Shown: positions 9,425 through 17,895 of the stretch, piece by piece
Position numbering within the stretch: position 1 is the stretch's first letter
Layout of the letters: every line of letters starts with the position of its first letter
Origin: Pararhodobacter sp.
Lineage (GTDB): Bacteria > Pseudomonadota > Alphaproteobacteria > Rhodobacterales > Rhodobacteraceae
Length of the DNA stretch: 64,000 bases
Reading direction: 5' to 3'
NCBI RefSeq assembly: GCF_034676545.1
Contig: NZ_JAUCBZ010000015.1
Coordinates: 3,594,501 to 3,658,500 of the forward strand
Notes under the pieces: generated by a model
What the model saw: only the letters and a program-made list of their open reading frames with translations
Databases searched by the model: none
Told to the model about the DNA's origin: nothing
Translations under genes and position numbers: made by a program

Positions 9425-10317
9425 CGTCACAACGCATCGCGATCATGGGAGCGGGCGCCGTCGGCTGCTATCATGGCGCAATGCTGGCGCGGGCGGGCGA
9501 GCAGGTCACCCTGATCGGCCGCCCCGCGCTGGAACAGGCGGTCGCGACTCACGGGTTGCGCCTGGAAAAGGACGGCGCGGTTGAAACGACATCCGTCCGC
9601 GCCACCACAGACCCCGCAGCCGTCGCCGGGTGCGATCTGGTGTTCCTCGCGGTGAAATCCCGCAACACCCGCACCGCCGCCCGCGCGATTGCCCCGCACC
9701 TTGCCGCCAATGCCACGGTTGTCAGCCTGCAAAACGGCATCTCGAACGCCGCGATCCTGGCCGAAGAGCTGCCCCGCCCCACCCTGCCCGCCGTGGTCTA
9801 TGTCGCCGTCAGCATGCCCACCCCCGGCCAGGTCATCCACCGCGGCGGCGGCAAGCTCTTGCTCGGCGACGGCCCCGGCGCCGCGGCCACCGCCAAACGC
9901 CTCAACGCCGCGCAAATCCCGACCGAGGTCTCACCCGACGTCGAAACGGCCCTCTGGACCAAACTCACCATCAACTGCGCCCTCAACGCCCTTTCCGCCC
10001 TGACCCGCCAACCCTATGCCACGATCCGCGCCCACCCGGACGCCACCGCCACCTTCACCGCAATCGTCCAGGAATGCACCGCCGTGGCCCAGGCCAGCGG
10101 CATCACCCTGCCCCGCGATATCCTCGATCAGGTCCTGACCATCACGCACACGATGCCCGGCCAATTGTCGTCAACCGCGCAAGACCTCATCGCCGGAAAA
10201 CCCACCGAAATCGACCATCTCAACGGCGAGATCACCCGCCGCGCCGACGCGCTCGGCCTGCCTGCCCCCCTCAACCGCGCCCTCGCCCTATTGGTCACGC
10301 TGAATACCAGCCCCTGA
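9421..10317 (+). CDS. panE: 2-dehydropantoate 2-reductase (ketopantoate reductase)
   Basis: The enzyme reduces ketopantoate to pantoate with NADPH in coenzyme A synthesis. The 298-residue product opens with a Rossmann GAGAVGCYHG motif (residues 10-19). It carries the family lysine and asparagine in LWTKLTINCALNALSAL and an ApbA C-terminal helical domain ending LGLPAPLNRALALL. The ATG overlaps the gcvP stop, so it is very likely the last gene of the riboswitch-controlled operon. A longer in-frame extension upstream lies inside gcvP and has no family similarity. PanE-like paralogues with other 2-oxoacid substrates exist, so the exact substrate is an inference. Confidence 0.88.
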   Translation: MTSQRIAIMGAGAVGCYHGAMLARAGEQVTLIGRPALEQAVATHGLRLEKDGAVETTSVRATTDPAAVAGCDLVFLAVKSRNTRTAARAIAPHLAANATVVSLQNGISNAAILAEELPRPTLPAVVYVAVSMPTPGQVIHRGGGKLLLGDGPGAAATAKRLNAAQIPTEVSPDVETALWTKLTINCALNALSALTRQPYATIRAHPDATATFTAIVQECTAVAQASGITLPRDILDQVLTITHTMPGQLSSTAQDLIAGKPTEIDHLNGEITRRADALGLPAPLNRALALLVTLNTSP

Positions 10318-10388
10318 CATCATCTTGCCGAAAATACTCTGGGGGTGAATGGCCAACGGCCAGAGGGGGCAACGCCCCCTTTCTTCTT
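10316..10388 (+). repeat. Dispersed intergenic hairpin element, copy A (after panE)
   Basis: Immediately after the panE stop comes CATCATCTTGCCGAAAATAC, then CTGGGGGTG, a short GGCC-based inverted repeat, and a GGGGGC/GCCCCC hairpin followed by a pyrimidine-rich TTTCTTCTTTCCC. The first 31 bases match copy B at 22490 at 28 positions. The hairpin plus T-rich tail could terminate the gcv-panE transcript before valS. Confidence 0.75.
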
Positions 10389-10448
10389 TCCCTCGCCTTG
10401 GCTAAACATCGCGCAAACGCTCGCCCAACCGCCCCGAGGGATATCCGC

Positions 10449-13334
10449 ATGACCATGGACAAGACTTTCAACGCTGCCGAGGCCGAGGCCCGCATTGCCG
10501 CCGCCTGGGACACCTCCAAGGCGTTCCGCGCCGGGGCCAACGCCAGCCGCGATGAAACCTTCTGCATCATGATCCCGCCGCCCAACGTCACCGGCAGCCT
10601 GCACATGGGCCATGCGTTCAACAACACCTTGCAGGATATCCTCGTGCGCTGGCACCGGATGCGCGGCTTTGACACGCTCTGGCAGCCCGGTCAGGATCAC
10701 GCCGGCATCGCCACGCAGATGGTGGTCGAGCGTGAATTGGCCAAGTCCGGCAATCAATCCCGCCGCGAGATGGGTCGCGAGGCCTTCACCGCGAAGATCT
10801 GGGAATGGAAGGCACAATCCGGCAACACGATCATCAACCAGTTGAAACGCCTCGGCGCCTCCTGCGACTGGGACCGCAACGCCTTCACCATGTCCGGCGC
10901 GGACGGTGCTCCCAAAGGCGAAGAGGGCAATTTCCACGACGCCGTGATCAAGGTGTTCGTCGACCTCTACAACAAAGGCTACATCTATCGCGGCCAGCGG
11001 CTGGTCAACTGGGACCCGCATTTCGAAACCGCGATTTCCGATCTCGAGGTCGAGAATATCGAGGTCGACGGCCACATGTGGCACTTCAAATACCCGCTCG
11101 CGGGCGGTGCGACCTATGAATATGTCGAGCGTGACGAGGACGGAAACGTCACCCTGCGCGAGACCCGCAACTACATCGCCATCGCCACCACCCGCCCCGA
11201 AACCATGCTCGGTGACGGGGCCGTGGCGGTGCACACCGATGACGAACGCTACAAGCCGATTGTCGGCATGCTCTGCGAAATCCCCGTCGGGCCCAAGGAA
11301 CACCGCCGCCTGATCCCGATCATCACCGACGACTACCCCGATCCGAACTTCGGCTCAGGTGCGGTGAAGATCACCGGCGCGCATGATTTCAACGACTACG
11401 CCGTCGCCCAGCGCAACAACATCCCGCTCTATAACCTCATGGACACCAAGGCCCGGATGCGCACCGATGGCCTGTCCTATGAGGACAGCGCGACCATCGC
11501 CAAAGCCATCGCCGAGGGTCGCACCGATCCCAAATCGGTGGACGTGACCACGGTCAATCTGGTGCCCGAAGACCTGCGCGGCCTCGACCGCTTTGAAGCC
11601 CGCGCCAAGGTCATCGACGCCATCAACCACGAGGCTCTGGCGGTCACGGTCCTGGTCAAGACCAAAGATCCCGAAACCAACTCCGAGCATCTGGACCTCA
11701 AGCCGCTGGTCGAAGACAAGAAGATCATGCAACCCTTCGGTGACCGCTCCAAGGTGGTGATCGAGCCGTTCCTGACCGACCAATGGTTCGTCGACGCCGA
11801 AAAAATCGTCGGCCCGGCGCTGGACGTGGTCCGCGATGGCACGGTGAAAATCATGCCGGAATCGGGCGAGAAAACCTATTACCACTGGCTGGAAAACATC
11901 GAACCCTGGTGCATCTCGCGCCAACTCTGGTGGGGCCATCAGATCCCGGTTTGGTATGATGAGAACGGCAAGCAATATTGCGCCGCCTCCGAGGCTGACG
12001 CGCAAGCGCAAGCCCCCGGAAAAACCCTGACCCGCGACTCCGACGTCCTCGACACCTGGTTTTCCTCCGGCCTTTGGCCGCTCGGCACCCTCGGCTGGCC
12101 GGAACAAACCCCGGAACTGCAAAAATACTTCCCCACCGATGTGCTGGTGACCGGCCAAGACATCCTGTTCTTCTGGGTTGCCCGCATGATGATGATGCAG
12201 CTTGCCGTGGTCGGGGAAATCCCCTTTCACACCGTGTACCTGCATGGCCTCGTGCGCGACGCCAAGGGCAAGAAGATGTCGAAATCCCTCGGCAACGTCG
12301 TTGACCCGCTGGAGATCATCGACGAATTCGGCGCCGACGCGCTCAGGTTCACCAACGCCGCCATGGCCTCCCTCGGCGGCGTGCTGAAAATGGACACCCA
12401 GCGCATCACCGGCTACCGCAACTTCACCACCAAACTGTGGAACGCCACCCGCTTTGCCGAAATGAACGGCGTCTTTGACGGCCCCGCGTCCGAGGGCATC
12501 CCGCAGCCCAAGGCCACCACCAACCGCTGGATCATCGGCGAAACCGCCCGCACTCTGGCCGCCGTGGACGAAGCCCTTGCCGCCTACCGCTTCAACGACG
12601 CCGCCAACGCGCTTTACACCTTCGTCTGGGGCAAGGTCTGCGACTGGTACGTCGAATTCGCCAAGCCGCTGTTCGACGGCGATCAGGCCCAGGAAACCCG
12701 CGCCACCATGCGCTGGGTGCTCGACCAGTGCTTCCTGCTGCTGCACCCGATCATGCCCTTCATCACCGAAGAACTCTGGTCCCTGACCGGCACCCGCGCC
12801 AAGATGCTGGTGCACGGCGACTGGCCGACCTACGGCGTTGACATCGCCGACTCGGACGCCGACCGCGAAATGTCCTGGGTGATCAACCTGATCGAATCCG
12901 TGCGCTCCAGCCGCGCGCAAATGCGCGTGCCGGCCGGGTTGAAACTGCCGATGCTGGCGCTGGACCAGGACGAAGCCGCCCAGGCCGCCTTTATCCGCAA
13001 CCAGCCGCTGATCGAACGCCTCGCACGCCTCGATGGGTTGACCCCGGCCGCCACCCTGCCCAAAGGCGCGCTGACCGTCGCCGTCGAAGGCGCAACCTAT
13101 GCCCTGCCGCTCGAGGGGGTGATCGACATCGCCGGCGAAACCGACCGCCTGTCCAAGTCGCTGGAAAAGCTGGAAAAGGACATGGGCGGCCTCAAGGGAA
13201 GGCTGAACAACCCCAAATTCATCGAGAACGCGGGCGAGGAGGTCGTCGAGGAAACCCGCGCGCAACTGGCCGAGAAAGTCGACGAGGCCGACCGCCTGCG
13301 CGAAGCCATCGCCAAACTCAAGGCCATGGCATGA
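10449..13334 (+). CDS. valS: Valyl-tRNA synthetase
   Basis: This class I aminoacyl-tRNA synthetase of 961 residues charges tRNA-Val in the cytoplasm. It contains the HIGH-type signature PNVTGSLHMGHA near residue 45 and KMSKSLGN around residue 615. Between them is the CP1 editing domain (ATTRPETMLGD), and the C-terminal coiled-coil arm (ETDRLSKSLEKLEKD, then LREAIAKL) is present. The frame is open a long way upstream through panE in another phase, but family similarity starts at MTMDKTFNAAEAEARI, so the ATG at 10449 is used. The stop overlaps the ATG of the rhodanese-like gene. Confidence 0.96.
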   Translation: MTMDKTFNAAEAEARIAAAWDTSKAFRAGANASRDETFCIMIPPPNVTGSLHMGHAFNNTLQDILVRWHRMRGFDTLWQPGQDHAGIATQMVVERELAKSGNQSRREMGREAFTAKIWEWKAQSGNTIINQLKRLGASCDWDRNAFTMSGADGAPKGEEGNFHDAVIKVFVDLYNKGYIYRGQRLVNWDPHFETAISDLEVENIEVDGHMWHFKYPLAGGATYEYVERDEDGNVTLRETRNYIAIATTRPETMLGDGAVAVHTDDERYKPIVGMLCEIPVGPKEHRRLIPIITDDYPDPNFGSGAVKITGAHDFNDYAVAQRNNIPLYNLMDTKARMRTDGLSYEDSATIAKAIAEGRTDPKSVDVTTVNLVPEDLRGLDRFEARAKVIDAINHEALAVTVLVKTKDPETNSEHLDLKPLVEDKKIMQPFGDRSKVVIEPFLTDQWFVDAEKIVGPALDVVRDGTVKIMPESGEKTYYHWLENIEPWCISRQLWWGHQIPVWYDENGKQYCAASEADAQAQAPGKTLTRDSDVLDTWFSSGLWPLGTLGWPEQTPELQKYFPTDVLVTGQDILFFWVARMMMMQLAVVGEIPFHTVYLHGLVRDAKGKKMSKSLGNVVDPLEIIDEFGADALRFTNAAMASLGGVLKMDTQRITGYRNFTTKLWNATRFAEMNGVFDGPASEGIPQPKATTNRWIIGETARTLAAVDEALAAYRFNDAANALYTFVWGKVCDWYVEFAKPLFDGDQAQETRATMRWVLDQCFLLLHPIMPFITEELWSLTGTRAKMLVHGDWPTYGVDIADSDADREMSWVINLIESVRSSRAQMRVPAGLKLPMLALDQDEAAQAAFIRNQPLIERLARLDGLTPAATLPKGALTVAVEGATYALPLEGVIDIAGETDRLSKSLEKLEKDMGGLKGRLNNPKFIENAGEEVVEETRAQLAEKVDEADRLREAIAKLKAMA

Positions 13335-13741
13335 AACGCCTCGCCCTGATCCTGTCGCTGTCCCTCACAACCCCGGCCCTTGCCGACGAGGCGGTGATCG
13401 ACGGCATGCTGGACTACATGGAATTCGCCGAGTACGAGGCCGGGATCATCCTGCCCGCGCAACTCGACGAGTCGGTGTTCGACGCTGTGACCTTCATCGA
13501 CACCCGCGACGCCGGGCAATTCGAACAGGCCACGATCCCCGGTGCGCGCAACATCGAGTGGCGCGAAACCCTCACCCGCATGGATGAAATCCCCGCCACC
13601 GGCCTGGTCGTCCTGTTTTGCAACACCGGCACCCTGTCGGCGCAGGCCACATTCGCCCTGCGCGTCGCGGGCCGCGAGAATGTCGTGGTGCTGCAAACCG
13701 GCTTCCTCGGCTGGCTCGAAACCGCCGCCTACCGCCCCTGA
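13331..13741 (+). CDS. Periplasmic rhodanese-like (sulfurtransferase-fold) protein
   Basis: This 136-residue protein has a cleavable signal peptide (MKRLALILSLSLTTPALADE, cleavage near residue 19). A single rhodanese domain follows: FIDTRDAGQFEQATIPGA, then the persulfide-carrying Cys97 in LFCNTGTLS. The active loop is CNTGT rather than the sulfurtransferase CRKGT pattern, so the sulfur donor and acceptor are unknown. Translation is coupled to valS by an ATGA overlap, although nothing links the functions. A terminator follows within 10 bases. Confidence 0.82.
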   Translation: MKRLALILSLSLTTPALADEAVIDGMLDYMEFAEYEAGIILPAQLDESVFDAVTFIDTRDAGQFEQATIPGARNIEWRETLTRMDEIPATGLVVLFCNTGTLSAQATFALRVAGRENVVVLQTGFLGWLETAAYRP

Positions 13742-13749
13742 GCCAAAAA

Positions 13750-13782
13750 AAGCGCAGGGATACCCAAAGGCCCCTGCGCTTT
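13750..13782. terminator. Bidirectional terminator between the rhodanese gene and the DEAD-box helicase
   Basis: An A-run is followed by an AGCGCAGGG/CCCCTGCGCT stem with a roughly 11-base loop and then T-rich sequence. It separates two convergent genes, and A and T runs on either side allow function in both directions. The next bases (TCATCTTGC, AAATACTCATC) resemble the start of the dispersed element found at 10316 and 22490. Confidence 0.85.
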
Positions 13783-13832
13783 CATCTTGCTATAAATACT
13801 CATCTTTTCACGGTCAAAGCCCGCGAAAGACC

Positions 13833-15275
13833 TCAGCCCTCGTGGCGCTGTCCGCCACTGGCTTTGCGGCGCTGCGCTCCACCACCGGGCCCCCGACGCC
13901 GCGCCTTGTCACCGCCGAATTCCTCGGCATAGGCCGGATGCACGCGGGGTTTGCCCGGTTTGGCAGGCTTGCCACCGACCACCGGTTTCCCAGCGCCCGA
14001 CCCCGGCTTGCCCTTGGCACCCGCCGCGCTTCCTTTGCCCCCCCCGGGACGGCCACCACCCGGGCGCCCCCCCGGACGGCCACCGCCACCGCCACCACCG
14101 CGCGCGGATTTGCGCGCCAGGGTGCGGGCCTCATCAGCCATCGCCTCGGGCCAGACATCGCCGCCCAGAACCTTGATCGGCTGTTTCATCAATGCTTCGA
14201 TGGCGCGCAGGTCGGCAACCTCGGCGGGCGCACAGAAGGCCACGGCGCGACCCTCGCGACCGGCGCGGGCAGTGCGGCCAATCCGGTGGATGTAATTCTC
14301 GGGCACGTTCGGCAAATCGAGGTTATAGACATGCCGCACCAGCGGAATGTCCAGCCCGCGCGCCGCCACATCGGTCGCCACCAGAACCTTGGTTTCGCCC
14401 GAGCGAAAGCCCGCCAAAGCCCGCTCACGCTGGCCCTGGCTTTTGTTGCCGTGGATCGAGGCGACCGAAAATCCCCAGCTTGCCAGCAACCGCGACAGCT
14501 TTTCCGCGCCGTGCTTGGTGCGCGAAAACACCAGCGCCAGCTCGTCGGGATGCTCTTTCAGATAGCCTTCCAGCAGCTTCGGCTTGTCGCCTTGCGCCAC
14601 GAAATGCACGGCCTGCTCGATCTTTTCGGCGGCCTTGCCCGGAGGGGCGACCTGCACCTTGATCGGGTTGTTCAGATAGGCCTCGGCAATCTCCGACATC
14701 TGCTTTGGCATCGTCGCCGAGAAACACAGCGTCTGGCGCTGCTGCGGCAGATACCGCACGATCTTGCGCAGCGCATGGATGAACCCCAGGTCGAGCATCT
14801 GGTCAGCCTCGTCCAGCACCAGGATCTGCACCTGTTGCAAGGTCACCGCGCGACGCTCCAGCAGGTCGATCAACCGGCCCGGTGTCGCAACCAGAATATC
14901 GCAGCCGCGCGCCAGACGGTCAGTCTGCCGGTTCAGCGAGGCGCCGCCCACCACCTTGACGACGTTGGTTTGCAACCCTTTGGTCAATTCGGTCAGCGTG
15001 TCGGCGATCTGATTCACCAACTCGCGCGTCGGCGCCAGAATCAGCGATCGTGCGCTTTTCGGCTCGGGCTTGCCCGCGCCATCCAGCGCATTCACAATCG
15101 GCAAGCCAAAGGCCAGCGTCTTGCCGGTGCCGGTCTGCGCCAGACCCAGCAGATCGCGCCCTTCCATGATTGGCGGGATCGAGCGCGCCTGAATCGGCGT
15201 CGGCTCGGTGAGGTCCAGGCGGATAAGCGCGTTGTTGAGTGCCGGAATCAATCCGAGCATGGAGAAGTCGGTCAT
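13833..15275 (-). CDS. rhlE: DEAD-box ATP-dependent RNA helicase (RhlE type)
   Basis: The 480-residue protein unwinds RNA duplexes. All helicase motifs are present in order: Q motif PTPIQARSIP, Walker A AQTGTGKT, PTRELVNQ, VATPGRL, DEAD in LDEADQML, SAT in FSATMP, and HRIGRTARAGREG. After about residue 370 comes a low-complexity basic tail rich in Gly, Arg, Pro and Lys, typical of RhlE-like helicases and probably RNA-binding. The ATG at 15275 has an AAAGGA ribosome binding site and begins MTDFSMLGL. The more upstream in-frame start adds 40 residues without similarity. It is divergent from the cold-shock gene, so both may respond to low temperature. Confidence 0.92.
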   Translation of the reverse strand: MTDFSMLGLIPALNNALIRLDLTEPTPIQARSIPPIMEGRDLLGLAQTGTGKTLAFGLPIVNALDGAGKPEPKSARSLILAPTRELVNQIADTLTELTKGLQTNVVKVVGGASLNRQTDRLARGCDILVATPGRLIDLLERRAVTLQQVQILVLDEADQMLDLGFIHALRKIVRYLPQQRQTLCFSATMPKQMSEIAEAYLNNPIKVQVAPPGKAAEKIEQAVHFVAQGDKPKLLEGYLKEHPDELALVFSRTKHGAEKLSRLLASWGFSVASIHGNKSQGQRERALAGFRSGETKVLVATDVAARGLDIPLVRHVYNLDLPNVPENYIHRIGRTARAGREGRAVAFCAPAEVADLRAIEALMKQPIKVLGGDVWPEAMADEARTLARKSARGGGGGGGRPGGRPGGGRPGGGKGSAAGAKGKPGSGAGKPVVGGKPAKPGKPRVHPAYAEEFGGDKARRRGPGGGAQRRKASGGQRHEG

Positions 15276-15604
15276 ACATGTCCTTTCGGGTGACAAGGTG
15301 ACATGTACGGCGCGAGAGTGGCGGTCCATGTCGTGGCTGAGAACGCGCAAACACTGCGCCAGCCGATTAAGTGCGCCCAATGCGCCGGAACCCACCCAAA
15401 GTCAAGCGAATCCCGCTGACACGTGGGCAAAAACACACTGTGGTCTTGATTATTCCAGGAAACATGGCAGTATTTGCGCAGTGACAACCGACCTATCTGC
15501 GCCCGCCCGCCTACTTTCAGGCAGCCCGCAAGACCCAAGGCTGGCTGCACGGCCCCCAATGGCAATCTCGCCAGCGGGAAACGAAGAAGTAGAAGGATAC
15601 GGAT

Positions 15605-15811
15605 ATGGCCACCGGCACCGTAAAATGGTTCAACGCCACCAAGGGTTTTGGCTTCATTGCCCCCGATGATGGCGGCAAGGATGTTTTCGTCCACATCTCG
15701 GCGGTTGAGCGCGCCGGTTTGACAGGTCTGCAAGACAACCAGAAAATCGCGTTCGAGATGCAGTCAGGCCGCGACGGTCGCGCATCGGCAAGCGATCTCA
15801 AGCTGCTTTAA
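15605..15811 (+). CDS. cspA: Cold-shock protein, CspA family
   Basis: A 68-residue single cold-shock domain binds single-stranded RNA and DNA. RNP1 is KGFGFI (residues 13-18) and RNP2 is VFVHI (27-31), and length is exactly that of the family. The ribosome binding site is GAAGGA. The 330-base gap to the divergent helicase start is long enough for a structured cold-responsive leader, but I could not identify a specific thermosensor fold. A terminator follows the stop. The symbol is a family label, since several csp paralogues are usual. Confidence 0.95.
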   Translation: MATGTVKWFNATKGFGFIAPDDGGKDVFVHISAVERAGLTGLQDNQKIAFEMQSGRDGRASASDLKLL

Positions 15812-15849
15812 GGCAGATATCGTGCGCCGCGGCGCGTTTGACAGGATTG

Positions 15850-15880
15850 ACCCCCTCCGGCCCGCTCGGTGGGGTTTTTG
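15850..15880 (+). terminator. Rho-independent terminator after the cold-shock gene
   Basis: An imperfect stem, ACCCCC(T)CCG paired with CGGTGGGGT, is followed by TTTTTGTTT. It lies about 40 bases after the cold-shock stop and just before the convergent ATPase gene. Confidence 0.8.
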
Positions 15881-15886
15881 TTTGCC

Positions 15887-16393
15887 TCAACCGAGGTGCG
15901 ACACCACGAACGCGACCCGTTCAACGGTTGGCGCTTTGGGCAGGGTGATGACCTTGTAGCCAAAGCGCGGATAAATCTTGCAGAGCCGCTCATATTCCGC
16001 GACCGCCTCGGAAAACCCATGCTGGCGCTCTGTATCCGTCACATAGATCTCAGGCCAGGGCGGCACGAGGAAAACCGGGCTGTCATAGCGGGAGCCCAAC
16101 CCTTCGGCCTCGGGTGGCGTGATGTTTGTGGCATGAACAAAAGCCGCGACCGCATCCACCAAGCCGCGATCAAAGAACACGCGGCCCTCACGTGCCTGCG
16201 CCTGCTGCCAATCGGTCATCGACACATCCATTGCGTGGCGCGCGAACGCTTCCGGACCCAACGGCGTCGCAGCTCTGGCAACAATCCGACGCCCCGGTTC
16301 GGGCACGGTGGCAAAACCCAGCGCCGCCAACGCCTCCAGCAAGGTCGATTTTCCGCCGCCTGAACACCCGGATAGAACCGTGAACCGGCGCAT
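15887..16393 (-). CDS. P-loop ATPase/kinase-like protein (AAA_28-type)
   Basis: The 168-residue protein starts MRRFTVLSGCSGGGKSTLLEAL, placing a Walker A loop at residues 8-16. Further on are FFDRGLVDA, which may be the Walker B or acceptor-binding aspartate, and PPWPEIYVTDTERQ. Size and pattern fit the small AAA_28 group, which includes NadR-kinase-like proteins with uncharacterised small-molecule kinase activity. No partner domain is fused. It overlaps the terminator region of the cold-shock gene on the opposite strand, and the next upstream gene on its own strand ends 4 bases before its start. Substrate unknown. Confidence 0.75.
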   Translation of the reverse strand: MRRFTVLSGCSGGGKSTLLEALAALGFATVPEPGRRIVARAATPLGPEAFARHAMDVSMTDWQQAQAREGRVFFDRGLVDAVAAFVHATNITPPEAEGLGSRYDSPVFLVPPWPEIYVTDTERQHGFSEAVAEYERLCKIYPRFGYKVITLPKAPTVERVAFVVSHLG

Positions 16394-16397
16394 CAGA

Positions 16398-16721
16398 TCA
16401 TTCCACGCCCAACGCCGCCCGCACGTCGGCCTTCCACCCAAGAAAGGTCTGCCCACCCGCCTGAATGACCGGCCGCTTCATCAGCGTCGGATACGCGGCC
16501 AGCAAGTCGGCGACATCGCGCGCGCGCTCAGCCACCGACATGCCGCGCCATGTAGTCGAAGCTCGGTTGACGATAGCGTCGGGAAATTCGGCAACCAAAG
16601 CGGCGATCTCTCCGGCTGATAACGGGGCCTCCCGGACATCGCGCAGGGTTGCACCCGGAAGCGATTTCAACGCCTTGCGACAGGTATCACAGCTGCGTAA
16701 CCCCCAGATTTCAAACGCCAT
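16398..16721 (-). CDS. ArsC/Spx-family thioredoxin-fold protein
   Basis: The 107-residue protein has a redox CxxC (Cys11 and Cys14 in SCDTCRKA), the LRDVRE strand, and the TLMKRPVI segment that shapes the active site of the ArsC/Spx/YffB group. No ars genes are nearby, so a general reductase role is more likely than arsenate resistance. The ATG at 16721 has a GGAGAC ribosome binding site; upstream in-frame starts give sequence without similarity. It is followed 4 bases later by the P-loop gene, so the two are probably co-transcribed. Confidence 0.82.
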   Translation of the reverse strand: MAFEIWGLRSCDTCRKALKSLPGATLRDVREAPLSAGEIAALVAEFPDAIVNRASTTWRGMSVAERARDVADLLAAYPTLMKRPVIQAGGQTFLGWKADVRAALGVE

Positions 16722-16732
16722 TCCCGTCTCCT

Positions 16733-16921
16733 CTATCGTCGCCATACCCGGATGCCCGTCATCACGATCAGCACCGCAGCCACCGCGCAAAGCGCCCAAA
16801 CCAGCACCGCAAACCAACCTCGGTACGCCGCCAGGGCACCACTCGGCGGGGCCAACCATACCGCAACGATCACCACGACCGCTGTCAGCCATAACCCCGA
16901 TCCGCGGAAACGTTGCGTCAT
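16733..16921 (-). CDS. Small hypothetical membrane protein (62 aa)
   Basis: A short frame starting MTQRFRGSGLWL encodes two hydrophobic segments (about residues 9-27 and 36-57) and ends in a basic IRVWRR tail, predicting a two-span inner-membrane protein. The start at 16921 is supported by a strong GGAAGGAG ribosome binding site 6 bases upstream. It precedes the ArsC-like gene by 11 bases on the same strand and probably heads that small operon. I do not recognise the family. Confidence 0.65.
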   Translation of the reverse strand: MTQRFRGSGLWLTAVVVIVAVWLAPPSGALAAYRGWFAVLVWALCAVAAVLIVMTGIRVWRR

Positions 16922-17041
16922 GCCAAGCTCCTTCCGTCGGCAGCATAGCCACCCGTCCGCACCGCACAAGGGCGCAAAATCGGGCAATTGCATCCTGATT
17001 CACACCGGGCTAAACCGCGCGCATCCAAACAGGAGCCTGCG

Positions 17042-17764
17042 ATGATCCTCTATCCCGCGATCGACCTGAAAGACGGCCAATGCGTGCGCTTGTTCAAGGG
17101 CGCGATGGAGCAAGCGACGGTTTTCAGCGATGACCCCGCCGCCCAGGCCCGCGCCTTTGTCGATCAAGGGGCCGAATGGCTGCATCTCGTGGATCTGAAC
17201 GGCGCCTTTGCGGGCAAGCCTGTAAACGCGGCGGCGGTCGAGAGCATCCTGGCCGCGGTCCGCGTACCCTGCCAACTCGGCGGCGGCATTCGCGACATGG
17301 CCACCATCGAAGCCTGGCTCGCCAAGGGCCTGCGCCGCGTCATTCTGGGCACCGTCGCGGTTGAAAACCCGGATCTCGTGCGTGAGGCCGCCCGCGCCTT
17401 TCCCGGTCAGGTCGCCGTCGGCATCGATGCGCGCGCGGGCCGCGTCGCCACCAAGGGTTGGGCCGAAGAAACCGACGTGCAGGTCACGGATCTCGCCAAA
17501 GCCTTTGAGGATGCGGGCGTTGCCGCGATCATCTACACCGACATTGACCGCGACGGCGCCATGCAGGGGCCAAATATTGCGGCAACAGCGGCGCTGGCCC
17601 ACGCCACCTCGATCCCGGTGATCGCCTCGGGTGGCGTCTCGTCGCTCCAAGATCTCCTCGCCCTGCGCGACAGCGGCGCACCCTTGGACGGCGCGATCTC
17701 AGGCCGTGCTCTCTACGACGGCAAACTCGACCTGGCCGCGGCGCTCAAAGCCCTCAAGCCCTGA
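17042..17764 (+). CDS. hisA: Phosphoribosylformimino-5-aminoimidazole carboxamide ribotide isomerase
   Basis: HisA catalyses the fourth step of histidine synthesis. The 240-residue (beta/alpha)8 protein begins MILYPAIDLKDG with the catalytic Asp8. The second catalytic aspartate is in IIYTDIDRDGAMQGPN, with phosphate-binding loops GGGIRD and ASGGVSS. The ATG at 17042 follows AACAGGAGCC. No other his gene is visible in the window. Downstream lies an unusual repeat-rich region and a bidirectional terminator. Confidence 0.95.
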   Translation: MILYPAIDLKDGQCVRLFKGAMEQATVFSDDPAAQARAFVDQGAEWLHLVDLNGAFAGKPVNAAAVESILAAVRVPCQLGGGIRDMATIEAWLAKGLRRVILGTVAVENPDLVREAARAFPGQVAVGIDARAGRVATKGWAEETDVQVTDLAKAFEDAGVAAIIYTDIDRDGAMQGPNIAATAALAHATSIPVIASGGVSSLQDLLALRDSGAPLDGAISGRALYDGKLDLAAALKALKP

Positions 17765-17769
17765 CCCGG

Positions 17770-17830
17770 TCTTTGTTCCGCCAAATATCCTCGGGAGGGT
17801 CCGGGAGGGGGTGAACCCCCTCCCGGTCCG
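17770..17830 (+). repeat. Hairpin element after hisA, divergent relative of the dispersed element
   Basis: The sequence TTCCGCCAAATATCCTCGGG resembles the TTGCCGAAAATACTCTGGG core of the copies at 10316 and 22490. It is followed by a perfect 11-bp CCGGGAGGGGG/CCCCCTCCCGG stem with a TGAA loop (17801-17826). No T-run follows, so it may stabilise the 3' end of the hisA transcript rather than terminate it. Relationship to the other copies is by partial similarity only. Confidence 0.55.
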
Positions 17831-17895
17831 CCGCGGTCCGAAAACCGCCGGCGCGCGGGGGGCTCGATGCCCCCCAAGCGCCGCCACCCCCAGCA

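Noticed and set aside
11355..13265. A 636-codon open frame antisense to valS
   Set aside because: It mirrors the valS codon pattern, as expected opposite a GC-rich gene, has no recognised domain, and valS is fully supported on the other strand.
16398..16721. Arsenate resistance role for the ArsC-like protein
   Set aside because: No arsB, acr3 or arsR is nearby, and the CxxC pattern fits the broader Spx/YffB group; only the fold is claimed.
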